Assembly: GCA_017880985.1 (NCBI GenBank)
Contig: JADGRK010000206.1
Span: 1 to 5,031 of the forward strand
From: Rhodoferax sp.
GTDB taxonomy: Bacteria > Pseudomonadota > Gammaproteobacteria > Burkholderiales > Burkholderiaceae_C
Length of the DNA: 5,031 nucleotides
Direction of reading: 5' to 3'
Below are positions 1-5,031 of this stretch, piece after piece (position 1 is the stretch's first letter; each line of letters starts with the position of its first letter). The notes below the pieces were generated by a model. The model saw nothing but the letters and a program-made list of their open reading frames with translations. It did no database searches and was not told the origin of the DNA. Position numbers and translations under genes: made by a program.

Positions 1-1
1 G

Positions 2-136
2 GCCGACAGCGACAATCTGCCGCCGCCCGATCTGATCGCGCAAGAAATTGTGGATGACCTGGAGGCGGCGCTGGAACAGTTCCGGCTGATTGCGGGAAGT
101 CTTGACGACGACGTGGCAGAGACCGTGGCTGGCTGA
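2..136 (+). CDS. hsdM: C-terminal end of a probable type I restriction-modification methylase subunit (HsdM), partial
   Basis: The frame enters from the left edge and stops at TGA 134-136, giving 44 residues. The tail contains LPPPDLIAQEIVDDLEAALEQF followed by an acidic, glycine-ending stretch. From memory, an 'LPxPxxIAxEIxxDLxAALEQF' helix is typical of the extreme C-terminus of HsdM N6-adenine methylases, where it packs against the specificity subunit. The catalytic NPPF and SAM-binding motifs lie outside the window, so the call rests only on this helical tail. No hsdS or hsdR follows in this direction, so the methylase would be the last gene of its locus on this side. The next gene starts 100 nt downstream on the same strand and belongs to an unrelated metabolic cluster, which makes this a likely locus boundary. 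Another protein with a similar coiled tail cannot be excluded. Confidence 0.62.
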   Translation, partial: ADSDNLPPPDLIAQEIVDDLEAALEQFRLIAGSLDDDVAETVAG

Positions 137-168
137 GTTGTTTCAGCCGCGCTATCGCCTCAGCGACA

Positions 169-183
169 CTGCCAGTCCGGCAG
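169..183 (+). terminator. Small hairpin after the hsdM-like gene, weak terminator candidate
   Basis: CTGCC (169-173) pairs with GGCAG (179-183) around a 5-nt loop, 32 nt after the stop codon. No T-tract follows, so intrinsic termination is doubtful. The rest of the 137-236 gap shows no convincing -35/-10 promoter. Confidence 0.2.
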
Positions 184-236
184 CATGATGAATTCCTGCA
201 AAATGGCCGCTTCAAACCCGTATTCAGGAGAGCCCT

Positions 237-1028
237 ATGTCGCGCACCATTCAACAACTATTTGATCTCAGCGGCAAGACCGCGCTGGTGACCGGCGGCT
301 CGCGTGGCCTGGGCCTGCAGATGGCGCACGCGCTGGGCGAGGCCGGTGCCAGGGTGATGCTGAGCGCGCGCAAGGCCGACGAGCTGGAGCAGGCCACTGC
401 CGAGCTGCAGGCGGCCGGTATTGACGCGCGCTGGATCGCCGCTGACTGTGCCAAAGAAGCCGATATTCACCGCCTGGCCGACGAGACGCTGCAACGCATG
501 GGGGATGTGGACATTCTGGTCAACAACGCCGGTGCCGCCTGGGGCGCGCCCGCCGAAGACCATCCGATTGATGCCTGGGACAAGGTGATGAATCTCAACG
601 TGCGCGGCTACTTTATTCTGAGCCAGGTGATCGCCAAAAAAAGCATGATTGACCGCCGCTCGGGGCGCATCATCAATGTGGCATCGATTGCCGGGCTCGG
701 TGGCAACCCGACCGGCTTGAACACCATCGCCTACAACACATCCAAAGGCGCGGTGATCAATTTCACCCGGGCGCTGGCGGCCGAATGGGGTCATTACAAC
801 ATCAACGTCAATGCCATCTGCCCCGGCTTTTTTCCAAGCAAGATGACCATGGGCACACTCAAAGCGCTGGGCGAGGAAAGGCTGGCGGCCGGCGCGCCGT
901 TGAAACGCCTGGGCGATGATGAAGACCTCAAAGGCTTATGCGTGCTGTATGCATCCGCTGCGGGTAAACACATCACGGGTCAGTGGCTGGCGGTGGATGG
1001 CGGCGTCAGCGTGGTCCTGGGCGGCTAA
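237..1028 (+). CDS. SDR family oxidoreductase, FabG/gluconate-5-dehydrogenase-like, probably NADP(H)-dependent
   Basis: Classical short-chain dehydrogenase of 263 residues, the usual length; expected to be a cytosolic Rossmann-fold enzyme that interconverts a hydroxyl and a ketone. Visible motifs are the cofactor loop TGGSRGLG (residues 19-26), NNAG (96-99), structural N121, catalytic S150, and YNTSK with Y166 and K170. The S-to-Y distance is 16 rather than the usual 13, implying a small insertion before the active-site tyrosine. R23 in the glycine loop and R45 just after strand beta-2 are basic residues typical of NADP(H)-preferring members; that preference is inferred. The C-terminus (GQWLAVDGG) has the normal FabG-like ending. 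The start is well supported: AGGAGAG (226-232) lies at good spacing before ATG. It is the first gene of the five-gene cluster. The substrate is unknown; 3-hydroxyacyl, sugar-acid or cyclic alcohol substrates are all possible. Confidence 0.93.
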   Translation: MSRTIQQLFDLSGKTALVTGGSRGLGLQMAHALGEAGARVMLSARKADELEQATAELQAAGIDARWIAADCAKEADIHRLADETLQRMGDVDILVNNAGAAWGAPAEDHPIDAWDKVMNLNVRGYFILSQVIAKKSMIDRRSGRIINVASIAGLGGNPTGLNTIAYNTSKGAVINFTRALAAEWGHYNINVNAICPGFFPSKMTMGTLKALGEERLAAGAPLKRLGDDEDLKGLCVLYASAAGKHITGQWLAVDGGVSVVLGG

Positions 1029-1034
1029 TATGAT

Positions 1035-1141
1035 GGCCCCCACGCTTGTCGCTGCGCGTACGGCGCTGCCCCCCGAGGGGGCTGGCCTTGCTTGGGGCGG
1101 CCCGGCGCGGCGGCCTCTCGTGGCCTCCACGCTTGTCGCTG
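1035..1141. repeat. GC-rich intergenic repeat with C6/G5 stem-loop, resembling a dispersed Comamonadaceae repeat
   Basis: The 123-nt gap between SDR1 and the thioesterase is almost entirely low-complexity GC-rich sequence. The 15-mer ccacgcttgtcgctg occurs twice, at 1040-1054 and 1127-1141, flanking the block. Between them GCCCCC (1068-1073) pairs with GGGGGC (1077-1082) around a CGA loop. From memory, blocks of this kind (cacgctt..., then gctgccccccgaggggg) are scattered between genes in Acidovorax, Polaromonas and Rhodoferax genomes; I could not check this. The strong hairpin could act as a transcript-processing, stabilising or partial termination signal within the operon. It lacks a following T-run, so it is not a standard intrinsic terminator. 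Confidence 0.6.
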
Positions 1142-1151
1142 GTCCATTGCC

Positions 1152-1580
1152 ATGAATTTCGGCGTTGCCATTCCGTTTGTCGATCTGCTCGGCTTTGAGC
1201 TGCACCTGTATGAGGGGGGTCGCTCGGAACTGGTCTATCAGCCCAAACCGGAACATCTCAACTCTTTCAACGTGACGCACGGCGGCGCCCTGATGACGCT
1301 GCTCGATGTGACCATGGCCGTGGCGGCGCGCAGCGTGCAAAAAGACATGGGTGCGGTCACGATCGAGATGAAGACCAGCTTCATGCAGCCCGCGCGTGGC
1401 AAGCTCACGGCACGCGGTCATTTGATGCACCGCACTCCCACCATGGCGTTCACCGAAGGCACTGTATTTGACGAAGCCGGGCGCGCCTGTGCCCACGCCA
1501 CCGGTACCTTCAAATATGTCAGACGGCTGCCGACCGGGCCCAAAAGCACCGATGTGCCCAACGTGATTGCCACCGATTAA
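1152..1580 (+). CDS. PaaI-like hotdog-fold acyl-CoA thioesterase
   Basis: A protein of 142 residues, the normal length for the PaaI/YdiI-type thioesterase family, which hydrolyses acyl-CoA or aryl-CoA thioesters to free acid and CoA in the cytoplasm, usually as a tetramer. The signature FNVTHGGALMTLLDVTMAVAA shows the HGG loop at residues 43-45 and an acidic residue, D52, nine positions later, matching the catalytic Asp spacing of E. coli PaaI. The rest (VTIEMKTSFMQPARGKL, then AHATGTFKYV) fits the hotdog sheet. The frame is open back to an ATG at 1092, but those 20 extra residues are encoded by the intergenic repeat and look unlike the family N-terminus, so I choose ATG 1152. No Shine-Dalgarno is visible before 1152, an oddity given the good sites on its neighbours. 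The next gene begins only 18 nt downstream, so co-transcription is likely. It may recycle CoA from dead-end intermediates. Confidence 0.88.
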   Translation: MNFGVAIPFVDLLGFELHLYEGGRSELVYQPKPEHLNSFNVTHGGALMTLLDVTMAVAARSVQKDMGAVTIEMKTSFMQPARGKLTARGHLMHRTPTMAFTEGTVFDEAGRACAHATGTFKYVRRLPTGPKSTDVPNVIATD

Positions 1581-1598
1581 TTTTCCTGGAGACCTCTG

Positions 1599-2618
1599 AT
1601 GCCACAAAACAAGCAAATCCATCTCGATAATCGCCCCACGGGCGAGGCCGTCGCCAGCAACTTCAAGTTGGTCATCACCGACACACCGGCACTTGAGCCG
1701 GGACAAGTGCTGGCGCGCCACCATTTTTTGAGCCTCGACCCCTACATGCGCGGCCGCATGAATGACGCCAAGAGCTATGCCGCGCCGCAGGCGCTGGGTC
1801 AGACCATGGGCGGCGGGACCGTGGGCGAAGTGCTGGAGTCCAGGAACGCCAAATTTGCCGTCGGTGACAAGGTCGTTGGTATCGGTGGCTGGCAGCAATA
1901 CAGCGTGGTCGATGCCGACCAACCTGGTGCTCTGCGCAAGGTCGATACCAGCCGCATTCCATTGAGCGCTTACCTCGGTGCAGTGGGCATGCCTGGCGTC
2001 ACCGCCTGGTATGGCCTGGTCAAAATCATTGAGCCCAAACCGGGCGAGACGATGGTGGTGAGCGCCGCCACCGGTGCCGTCGGCAGCGCCTTTGCAGCGC
2101 TGTCCAAAGCACGTGGCTGTCGCACGGTGGGTATTGCCGGTGGCCCGGCCAAATGCAAATATGCGGTTGAAGAGCTCGGCTTTGACGCCTGCATCGACTA
2201 CAAGCTTCACCCGGATGCAGGCGCGCTCTCCAAGGCACTCAAGGAGGCCTGCCCCAAAGGCATCGATGGTTATTTTGAAAATGTCGGTGGCATGGTGCTC
2301 GATGCCGTGCTGACGCGCATGAACGCCTTTGGCCGTATCGCCGTCTGCGGCATGATTGCTGGCTATAACGGCGCGCCGCTGCCGTTGACCTATCCGGCGC
2401 TGATTCTGATGAATCGCCTGAAAGTGCAGGGTTTTATCGTCAGCGAACACATGGAAGTCTGGCCCGAGGCGCTCAAGGAACTAGGCACCCTGGTGGCCAC
2501 CGGCAAACTGCGCGCCCGTGAGTCGATTGCGCCAGGAATTGAGTCTGCCCCCGAAGCCTTTTTGGGCCTGCTTAAAGGCAAAAACTTTGGCAAGCAACTG
2601 GTCAGGTTGATCGAATGA
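1599..2618 (+). CDS. Zinc-free MDR-family NADP-dependent oxidoreductase, CurA/leukotriene-B4-dehydrogenase-like
   Basis: 339 residues, full length for the NADP-dependent medium-chain reductases that include E. coli curcumin reductase CurA and mammalian PTGR; these reduce the C=C bond of alpha,beta-unsaturated ketones or aldehydes with NADPH. The family motif LDPYMRGRMN (46-55) lies in the N-terminal GroES-like domain. The Rossmann domain shows AATGAVG (156-162) as nucleotide loop and AGGPAKCKY (180-188), where G182 and K185 are at the positions that usually contact the NADPH 2'-phosphate. ENVGG (residues 227-231) and the closing NFGKQLVRL are also typical. The cysteine/histidine zinc ligands of alcohol dehydrogenases are absent, as expected for this branch. 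TGGAGA (1587-1592) gives a good ribosome binding site. Next to a thioesterase and two SDRs it could saturate an enone intermediate; the substrate is unknown. A curA symbol would overstate what can be seen. Confidence 0.92.
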   Translation: MPQNKQIHLDNRPTGEAVASNFKLVITDTPALEPGQVLARHHFLSLDPYMRGRMNDAKSYAAPQALGQTMGGGTVGEVLESRNAKFAVGDKVVGIGGWQQYSVVDADQPGALRKVDTSRIPLSAYLGAVGMPGVTAWYGLVKIIEPKPGETMVVSAATGAVGSAFAALSKARGCRTVGIAGGPAKCKYAVEELGFDACIDYKLHPDAGALSKALKEACPKGIDGYFENVGGMVLDAVLTRMNAFGRIAVCGMIAGYNGAPLPLTYPALILMNRLKVQGFIVSEHMEVWPEALKELGTLVATGKLRARESIAPGIESAPEAFLGLLKGKNFGKQLVRLIE

Positions 2619-2620
2619 GT

Positions 2621-2688
2621 TTGCGGTCACGCGGGAGCTCCAGAGTTGTCATTGCGGTCACGCGGGAGCTCCAGAGTTGTCATTGCGG
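2621..2688. repeat. Tandem direct repeat: two identical 31-bp copies plus a 6-bp third start
   Basis: Copies occupy 2621-2651 and 2652-2682 with no mismatch, and ttgcgg (2683-2688) begins a third copy before diverging into the palindromic element that follows. Each unit contains the palindrome GGAGCTCC (2634-2641 and 2665-2672). The array starts 3 nt after the stop codon of the reductase gene. The repeated unit carries the same gttgtcattgcgg head that opens the downstream palindromic element, so the array looks like a slippage or recombination duplication of the element's left edge. Confidence 0.95.
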
Positions 2689-2733
2689 GCTTGACCCGCA
2701 ATCCATGGATGCCGGATCAAGTCCGGCATGACA
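2678..2733. repeat. 56-nt two-fold-symmetric palindromic repeat element (REP/MITE-like)
   Basis: The outer ends TGTCAT (2678-2683) and ATGACA (2728-2733) are inverted. Inside are two hairpins with 8-bp stems: 2682-2689 with 2695-2702 (loop CTTGA) and 2709-2716 with 2722-2729 (loop TCAAG). The two loops are reverse complements of each other. The centre, ATCCATGGAT (2701-2710), is a perfect palindrome, so the element reads similarly on both strands and could form two hairpins or one long imperfect cruciform. From memory, 'gtcattgcgggcttgacccgcaatccatgg' type elements are dispersed in many alpha- and beta-proteobacteria; this was not searched. It lies in the 156-nt gap between the reductase and GST genes and may affect transcript stability or partial termination. 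Confidence 0.88.
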
Positions 2734-2774
2734 GCCGCTGGACGCCCGCACGCCAATGATTTGAGGACATCCGC

Positions 2775-3713
2775 ATGACAGACATCATTCTTCACCACTA
2801 CCCGACCTCACCGTTCTCCGAAAAAATCCGGCTGGTGCTGGGCTACAAACAGCTGGCCTGGAAGTCGGTCATCATCCCGGCGATCCTGCCCAAACCCGAT
2901 GTGCTGGCGCTCACCGGCGGTTACCGCAAAACGCCGTTCATGCAGATCGGCTCGGACGTGTATTGCGACAGCGCCTTGATCTGCGATGTGCTGGAGCACC
3001 TGCAACCCACGCCGACCCTGTACCCCGATGCAGCCAAGGGCCTGGCGCGCATCGTGGCGCAGTGGGCTGACAGCACGCTGTTCTGGGCGGCGATGGCGTA
3101 CAACCTGCAACGCCAGGGTCTCGCGGCGATGTTCGAAGACGCGCCGACCGAGGCCGCTAAAGCCTTTGGGGCCGACCGTGCCGCCATGGCGGTGGGCATG
3201 ACGCGCCTGCGTCCGGCGGATGCCAGCGCAGCCTACAAGTCCTACCTGCGGCGCATCGCCAACCTGCTCGAAGGGCAAGACTTTTTGCTCGGCAGCGCGC
3301 CTTGTGTGGCCGATTTTGCGGCCTACCACCCGCTCTGGTTCTCGCGCGTGCGGGTGCCGGTGATGGCGGGCATTCTTGACGCCACACCGGCGGTGCTGGT
3401 CTGGATGGACCGCATGGCGGCGCTGGGGCACGGCTCGATGGAGAAGTTTTCTGCTACAGACGCGATAGCTGTCTGCGCAGCATCGATGGGGGCTACAACC
3501 CTAAATGACACTTATTTTCAGGACGACCACGGCATTCCGCTGGGCAGCCGTGTGACGGTCGCCGCCGAGAGTTTTGGTGCCGAGACCACGCAGGGCGAGC
3601 TGATCGCTGCGACCCGCAGCTACTTCACGCTGCGCCGCGTCGATGAGCGCGCGGGCGTGGTTCAGGTGCATTTCCCGCGTATCGGTTACGTCCTGAAAAA
3701 GGTCGAAGCCTGA
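2775..3713 (+). CDS. Glutathione S-transferase-like protein with an additional C-terminal domain
   Basis: 312 residues, about 90-100 longer than an ordinary bacterial GST. Residues 1-85 form a thioredoxin-like GST_N domain: YPTSPFSEKIR (9-19) supplies candidate active-site serines S12/S15, TPF with P54 is the cis-proline, and DS (65-66) is the glutathione gamma-glutamyl-binding pair. Residues about 90-220 are the helical GST_C domain, with the N-capping region GSAPCVADFAAY including D180. Residues 225-249 form a linker encoded by repeat-like DNA. Residues about 250-310 are a compact beta-rich segment (IPLGSRVTVAAESFG..., then VHFPRIGYVLKKV) that I recall in other long proteobacterial GSTs but cannot name. 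GAGGA (2763-2767) supports the start. SDR2 follows after 30 nt, so the two are probably co-translated or co-transcribed. Glutathione conjugation, isomerisation or ligand binding are possible; true catalytic activity is not shown. Confidence 0.88.
   Translation: MTDIILHHYPTSPFSEKIRLVLGYKQLAWKSVIIPAILPKPDVLALTGGYRKTPFMQIGSDVYCDSALICDVLEHLQPTPTLYPDAAKGLARIVAQWADSTLFWAAMAYNLQRQGLAAMFEDAPTEAAKAFGADRAAMAVGMTRLRPADASAAYKSYLRRIANLLEGQDFLLGSAPCVADFAAYHPLWFSRVRVPVMAGILDATPAVLVWMDRMAALGHGSMEKFSATDAIAVCAASMGATTLNDTYFQDDHGIPLGSRVTVAAESFGAETTQGELIAATRSYFTLRRVDERAGVVQVHFPRIGYVLKKVEA
3447..3521 (+). repeat. Dispersed-repeat-like 75-nt block read in frame inside the GST gene
   Basis: This stretch is more AT-rich than the surrounding gene, notably ctaaatgacacttattttca (3501-3520). 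It resembles, from memory, the 'gatagctgcttgcgc ... gggctacagcc ... aaatgac' repeats scattered between Comamonadaceae genes. A short inverted pair, CAGAC (3457-3461) and GTCTG (3471-3475), lies within. It encodes residues 225-249 between the GST_C domain and the C-terminal domain, keeps the reading frame, and contains no stop. The exact boundaries are uncertain, and the encoded linker (SATDAIAV) may partly be ancestral. Confidence 0.45.
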
Positions 3714-3743
3714 ACCGATTAATAAGATATTCACAGGAACATC

Positions 3744-4658
3744 ATGATCACTGATTTCAAAAACAAAACCGCTGTCCTGACTGGCGCTGGCTCTGGCTTT
3801 GGCCTCGAGTGCGCGCGCATTGGTGCCCGTTTGGGCATGAATCTGGTGTTGGCCGACGTGCAGCAGGATGCGCTTGACCAAGCTGCAGCCGAGCTACAGG
3901 CCGCTGGCGCGCCGGTGCTGGCGGTCAAGGTGGATGTCTCCAGGGCGAGCGAGGTTGAGGCTTTGGGCCGCGCCGTGCAACAACGCTTTGGTGCGCCGCA
4001 TTTGGTCTTCAACAACGCCGGTGTGGGTGCCGGTGGCCTGATCTGGGAGAACAGCGCGCAAGACTGGGACTGGGTGCTGGGCGTTAACCTGATGGGCGTG
4101 GTCCACGGCGTGCGCGTGTTCACGCCGATGATGCTGGAGGCCGCCAAAACCGACCCCAGTTATCAGGGCCATATCGTCAATACGGCCAGCATGGCGGGCT
4201 TGCTCAATGCCCCCAACATGGGCGTCTATAACGCCAGCAAACACGCGGTGGTGAGCATCAGCGAGACGCTCTATCAGGACCTGGCGCTGGTCACGGATCA
4301 AATCAGCGCCTCGGTGTTGTGCCCGTTCTTTGTGCCGACCGGCATCAGCCAGAGCCAGCGCAACCGCCCGCAAGAATTCACGACCCGGGGCAGCCAGCCG
4401 ACGCGCAGCCAACTCATCGGGCAGGCCATGAGTGACAAGGCGGTGAGTTCAGGCAAAGTCAGTGCGGCCGAGGTGGCGCAAAAAGTGTTCGACGCGGTCG
4501 CCGCTGGCCAGTTCTATATCTACAGTCACCCCAAAGCGATTGGCTCGGTGCAGACCCGGCTCGAAGACATCATGCTGGCGCGCAATCCGACCGACCCCTT
4601 CAGCCAGAAACCGGAGCTGGGTCTGGAACTGAAGCGGGCTTTGCGCGCTGTGAGCTGA
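3744..4658 (+). CDS. SDR family oxidoreductase with extended C-terminus, probably NAD(H)-dependent
   Basis: 304 residues, about 40-50 longer than a minimal classical SDR, the excess lying at the C-terminus. Motifs: TGAGSGFG (13-20), D38 at the end of beta-2 (usual mark of NAD(H) preference), D64, NNAG (90-93), N115, catalytic S149, and YNASK with Y162 and K166 at the standard 13-residue spacing. After the core, PFFVPTGISQSQRNRP (about 198-213) begins a substrate-side region, followed by a helical tail that replaces the FabG-type GG...DGG ending; this tail suggests a larger hydrophobic substrate, which is inference. AGGAA (3735-3739) lies just before ATG. It closes the five-gene cluster. Having one NADP-type and one NAD-type SDR in the same cluster suggests distinct steps rather than redundancy. 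The substrate is unknown; alcohol or hydroxyacyl oxidation is plausible. Confidence 0.92.
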   Translation: MITDFKNKTAVLTGAGSGFGLECARIGARLGMNLVLADVQQDALDQAAAELQAAGAPVLAVKVDVSRASEVEALGRAVQQRFGAPHLVFNNAGVGAGGLIWENSAQDWDWVLGVNLMGVVHGVRVFTPMMLEAAKTDPSYQGHIVNTASMAGLLNAPNMGVYNASKHAVVSISETLYQDLALVTDQISASVLCPFFVPTGISQSQRNRPQEFTTRGSQPTRSQLIGQAMSDKAVSSGKVSAAEVAQKVFDAVAAGQFYIYSHPKAIGSVQTRLEDIMLARNPTDPFSQKPELGLELKRALRAVS

Positions 4659-4724
4659 CAGGTGGCTGATTCCAGCGGCGCTGGGTGGCGTCCAGGATTG
4701 AATCAGGGTCGTTAAACTCACTCG

Positions 4725-4746
4725 CCGAGCTTCGATCCGGGCTCGG
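4725..4746 (+). terminator. Hairpin downstream of SDR2, possible operon end
   Basis: CCGAGC (4725-4730) pairs with GCTCGG (4741-4746) around a 10-nt loop. A smaller hairpin, CCAGC/GCTGG (4672-4676 with 4680-4684), lies closer to the stop codon. Neither is followed by a T-tract, so termination would be weak or factor-dependent. The 163-nt gap (4659-4821) otherwise holds the sigma-54-like site and the hairpin before tex. Confidence 0.3.
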
Positions 4747-4760
4747 TCCGATGGTACCTG

Positions 4761-4775
4761 TGGCACACTCGCTGC
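4761..4775 (+). promoter_or_regulatory. Sigma-54-like -24/-12 promoter match upstream of tex
   Basis: TGGCAC followed by N5 and CTGC matches the sigma-54 (RpoN) consensus TGGCAC-N5-TTGC at nine of ten defined positions, with GG (4762-4763) and GC (4774-4775) at the required spacing. Transcription would start near 4787, giving a leader of roughly 35 nt. No enhancer-binding activator site or activator gene is visible, and tex is usually treated as a housekeeping gene, so this may be a chance match. I found no better sigma-70 promoter in the gap. Confidence 0.35.
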
Positions 4776-4790
4776 CATTGTTTCAAGATT

Positions 4791-4809
4791 AGCCAGCGCC
4801 ACGCTGGCT
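4791..4809 (+). other. Perfect 8-bp hairpin just before the tex start
   Basis: AGCCAGCG (4791-4798) pairs perfectly with CGCTGGCT (4802-4809) around a CCA loop, ending 12 nt before the tex ATG. The following cctttcc is only weakly T-rich. The hairpin occupies the place where a Shine-Dalgarno would be expected, and none is visible between it and the start codon. It may act as a terminator for upstream transcription, or as a leader element influencing tex translation or mRNA stability. Confidence 0.6.
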
Positions 4810-4821
4810 CCTTTCCAAGTC

Positions 4822-5031
4822 ATGCAGAAAATCATCGCGCAGATCGCGCAGGAAATCCGGGTTCAACCAAAACAAGTGCAGGCCGCGGTCGAGCTGCTGG
4901 ATGGCGGCGCCACTGTGCCCTTCATCGCCCGCTACCGCAAGGAAGTGACGGATGGTCTGGACGACATCCAGCTGCGCGAACTGGAAGCCCGGCTGAGCTA
5001 TCTGCGCGAGCTGCGGGATCGCCTGCAGACC
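4822..5031 (+). CDS. tex: Tex family RNA-binding transcription accessory protein, N-terminal part (partial)
   Basis: The first 70 residues of a protein that continues past the right edge; full-length Tex is about 770-800 residues. The sequence MQKIIAQIAQEIRV followed by AAVELLDGGATVPFIARYRKE and VTDGLDDIQLRELE is the highly conserved Tex N-terminal helical domain; TVPFIARYRKEVTDGLDD (31-48) is close to diagnostic. The YqgF-like nuclease fold, helix-hairpin-helix and S1 RNA-binding domains should lie beyond the window. Tex is a cytoplasmic nucleic-acid-binding protein linked to transcription and stress or toxin expression in several bacteria. ATG 4822 fits the family N-terminus exactly. No Shine-Dalgarno is seen, and a strong hairpin lies immediately upstream. 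It is probably transcribed separately from the metabolic cluster, given the 163-nt gap. Confidence 0.95.
   Translation, partial: MQKIIAQIAQEIRVQPKQVQAAVELLDGGATVPFIARYRKEVTDGLDDIQLRELEARLSYLRELRDRLQT

Noticed and set aside
258..794. Open frame on the - strand opposite SDR1, and similar ones opposite the GST, SDR2 and the tex leader
   Set aside because: All lie opposite well-supported genes or their flank, show no family motif and have no convincing start signals.
1068..1082. Intrinsic terminator after SDR1
   Set aside because: The stem is strong but no T-tract follows, and the same structure appears to be part of a dispersed repeat inside a co-directional cluster.
1092..1151. Upstream ATG giving the thioesterase 20 extra residues
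   Set aside because: The extension is encoded by the GC-rich repeat, is unlike PaaI-family N-termini, and has no better ribosome binding site.
936..2450. Long open frame (504 codons) on the - strand across the thioesterase and reductase genes
   Set aside because: It overlaps two clear + strand enzymes. Its translation is rich in His, Arg, Gly and Ala with no recognisable motif, as expected of the antisense of GC-rich codons. It is a shadow.
2621..2688. Possible CRISPR array from the 31-bp repeats
   Set aside because: The copies are directly adjacent with no spacers, and no cas genes are near; it is a simple tandem duplication.
4698..4718. Sigma-70-like TTGAAT ... TAAACT upstream of tex
   Set aside because: The spacing between the two hexamers is only 9 nt, far below the needed 16-18.

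Overview
The window is GC-rich beta-proteobacterial DNA, most likely from the Comamonadaceae (a Rhodoferax/Polaromonas-type organism). This rests on the protein families, their order, and several intergenic repeats that resemble dispersed repeats I remember from that family. No database search was possible, so the taxonomic call is an inference. Every gene I can support lies on the + strand.

Layout. (1) Positions 2-136 hold the last 44 codons of a gene whose tail looks like the C-terminus of a type I restriction-modification methylase subunit (HsdM). (2) After a 100-nt gap comes a co-directional five-gene cluster: an SDR oxidoreductase with NADP-type features (237-1028), a PaaI-like hotdog acyl-CoA thioesterase (1152-1580), a zinc-free CurA/leukotriene-B4-dehydrogenase-like NADPH oxidoreductase (1599-2618), a glutathione S-transferase-like protein with an extra C-terminal domain (2775-3713), and a second SDR with NAD-type features (3744-4658). 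(3) A 163-nt gap holds several hairpins and a sigma-54-like -24/-12 match. (4) The first 70 codons of tex, an RNA-binding transcription accessory protein, run off the right edge.

How the genes may work together. Two alcohol/ketone dehydrogenases, an enone/alkene reductase, an acyl-CoA thioesterase and a GST-like protein fit a catabolic or detoxifying module for a fatty-acyl, aromatic or terpenoid-like substrate. The substrate cannot be read from the sequence. No acyl-CoA dehydrogenase, ligase or regulator is present; such genes may lie outside the window or may have been separated by the restriction-modification locus upstream.

The most noteworthy features are not the enzymes but the repeats between and inside them. 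A GC-rich stem-loop repeat lies between SDR1 and the thioesterase, whose start has no visible Shine-Dalgarno. Two perfect 31-bp tandem copies run into a 56-nt two-fold-symmetric palindromic element before the GST gene. A 75-nt block resembling a dispersed repeat is read in frame as the linker between two GST domains. I found no strong evidence for a wholly new system. The best leads are the in-frame repeat and the tex leader.
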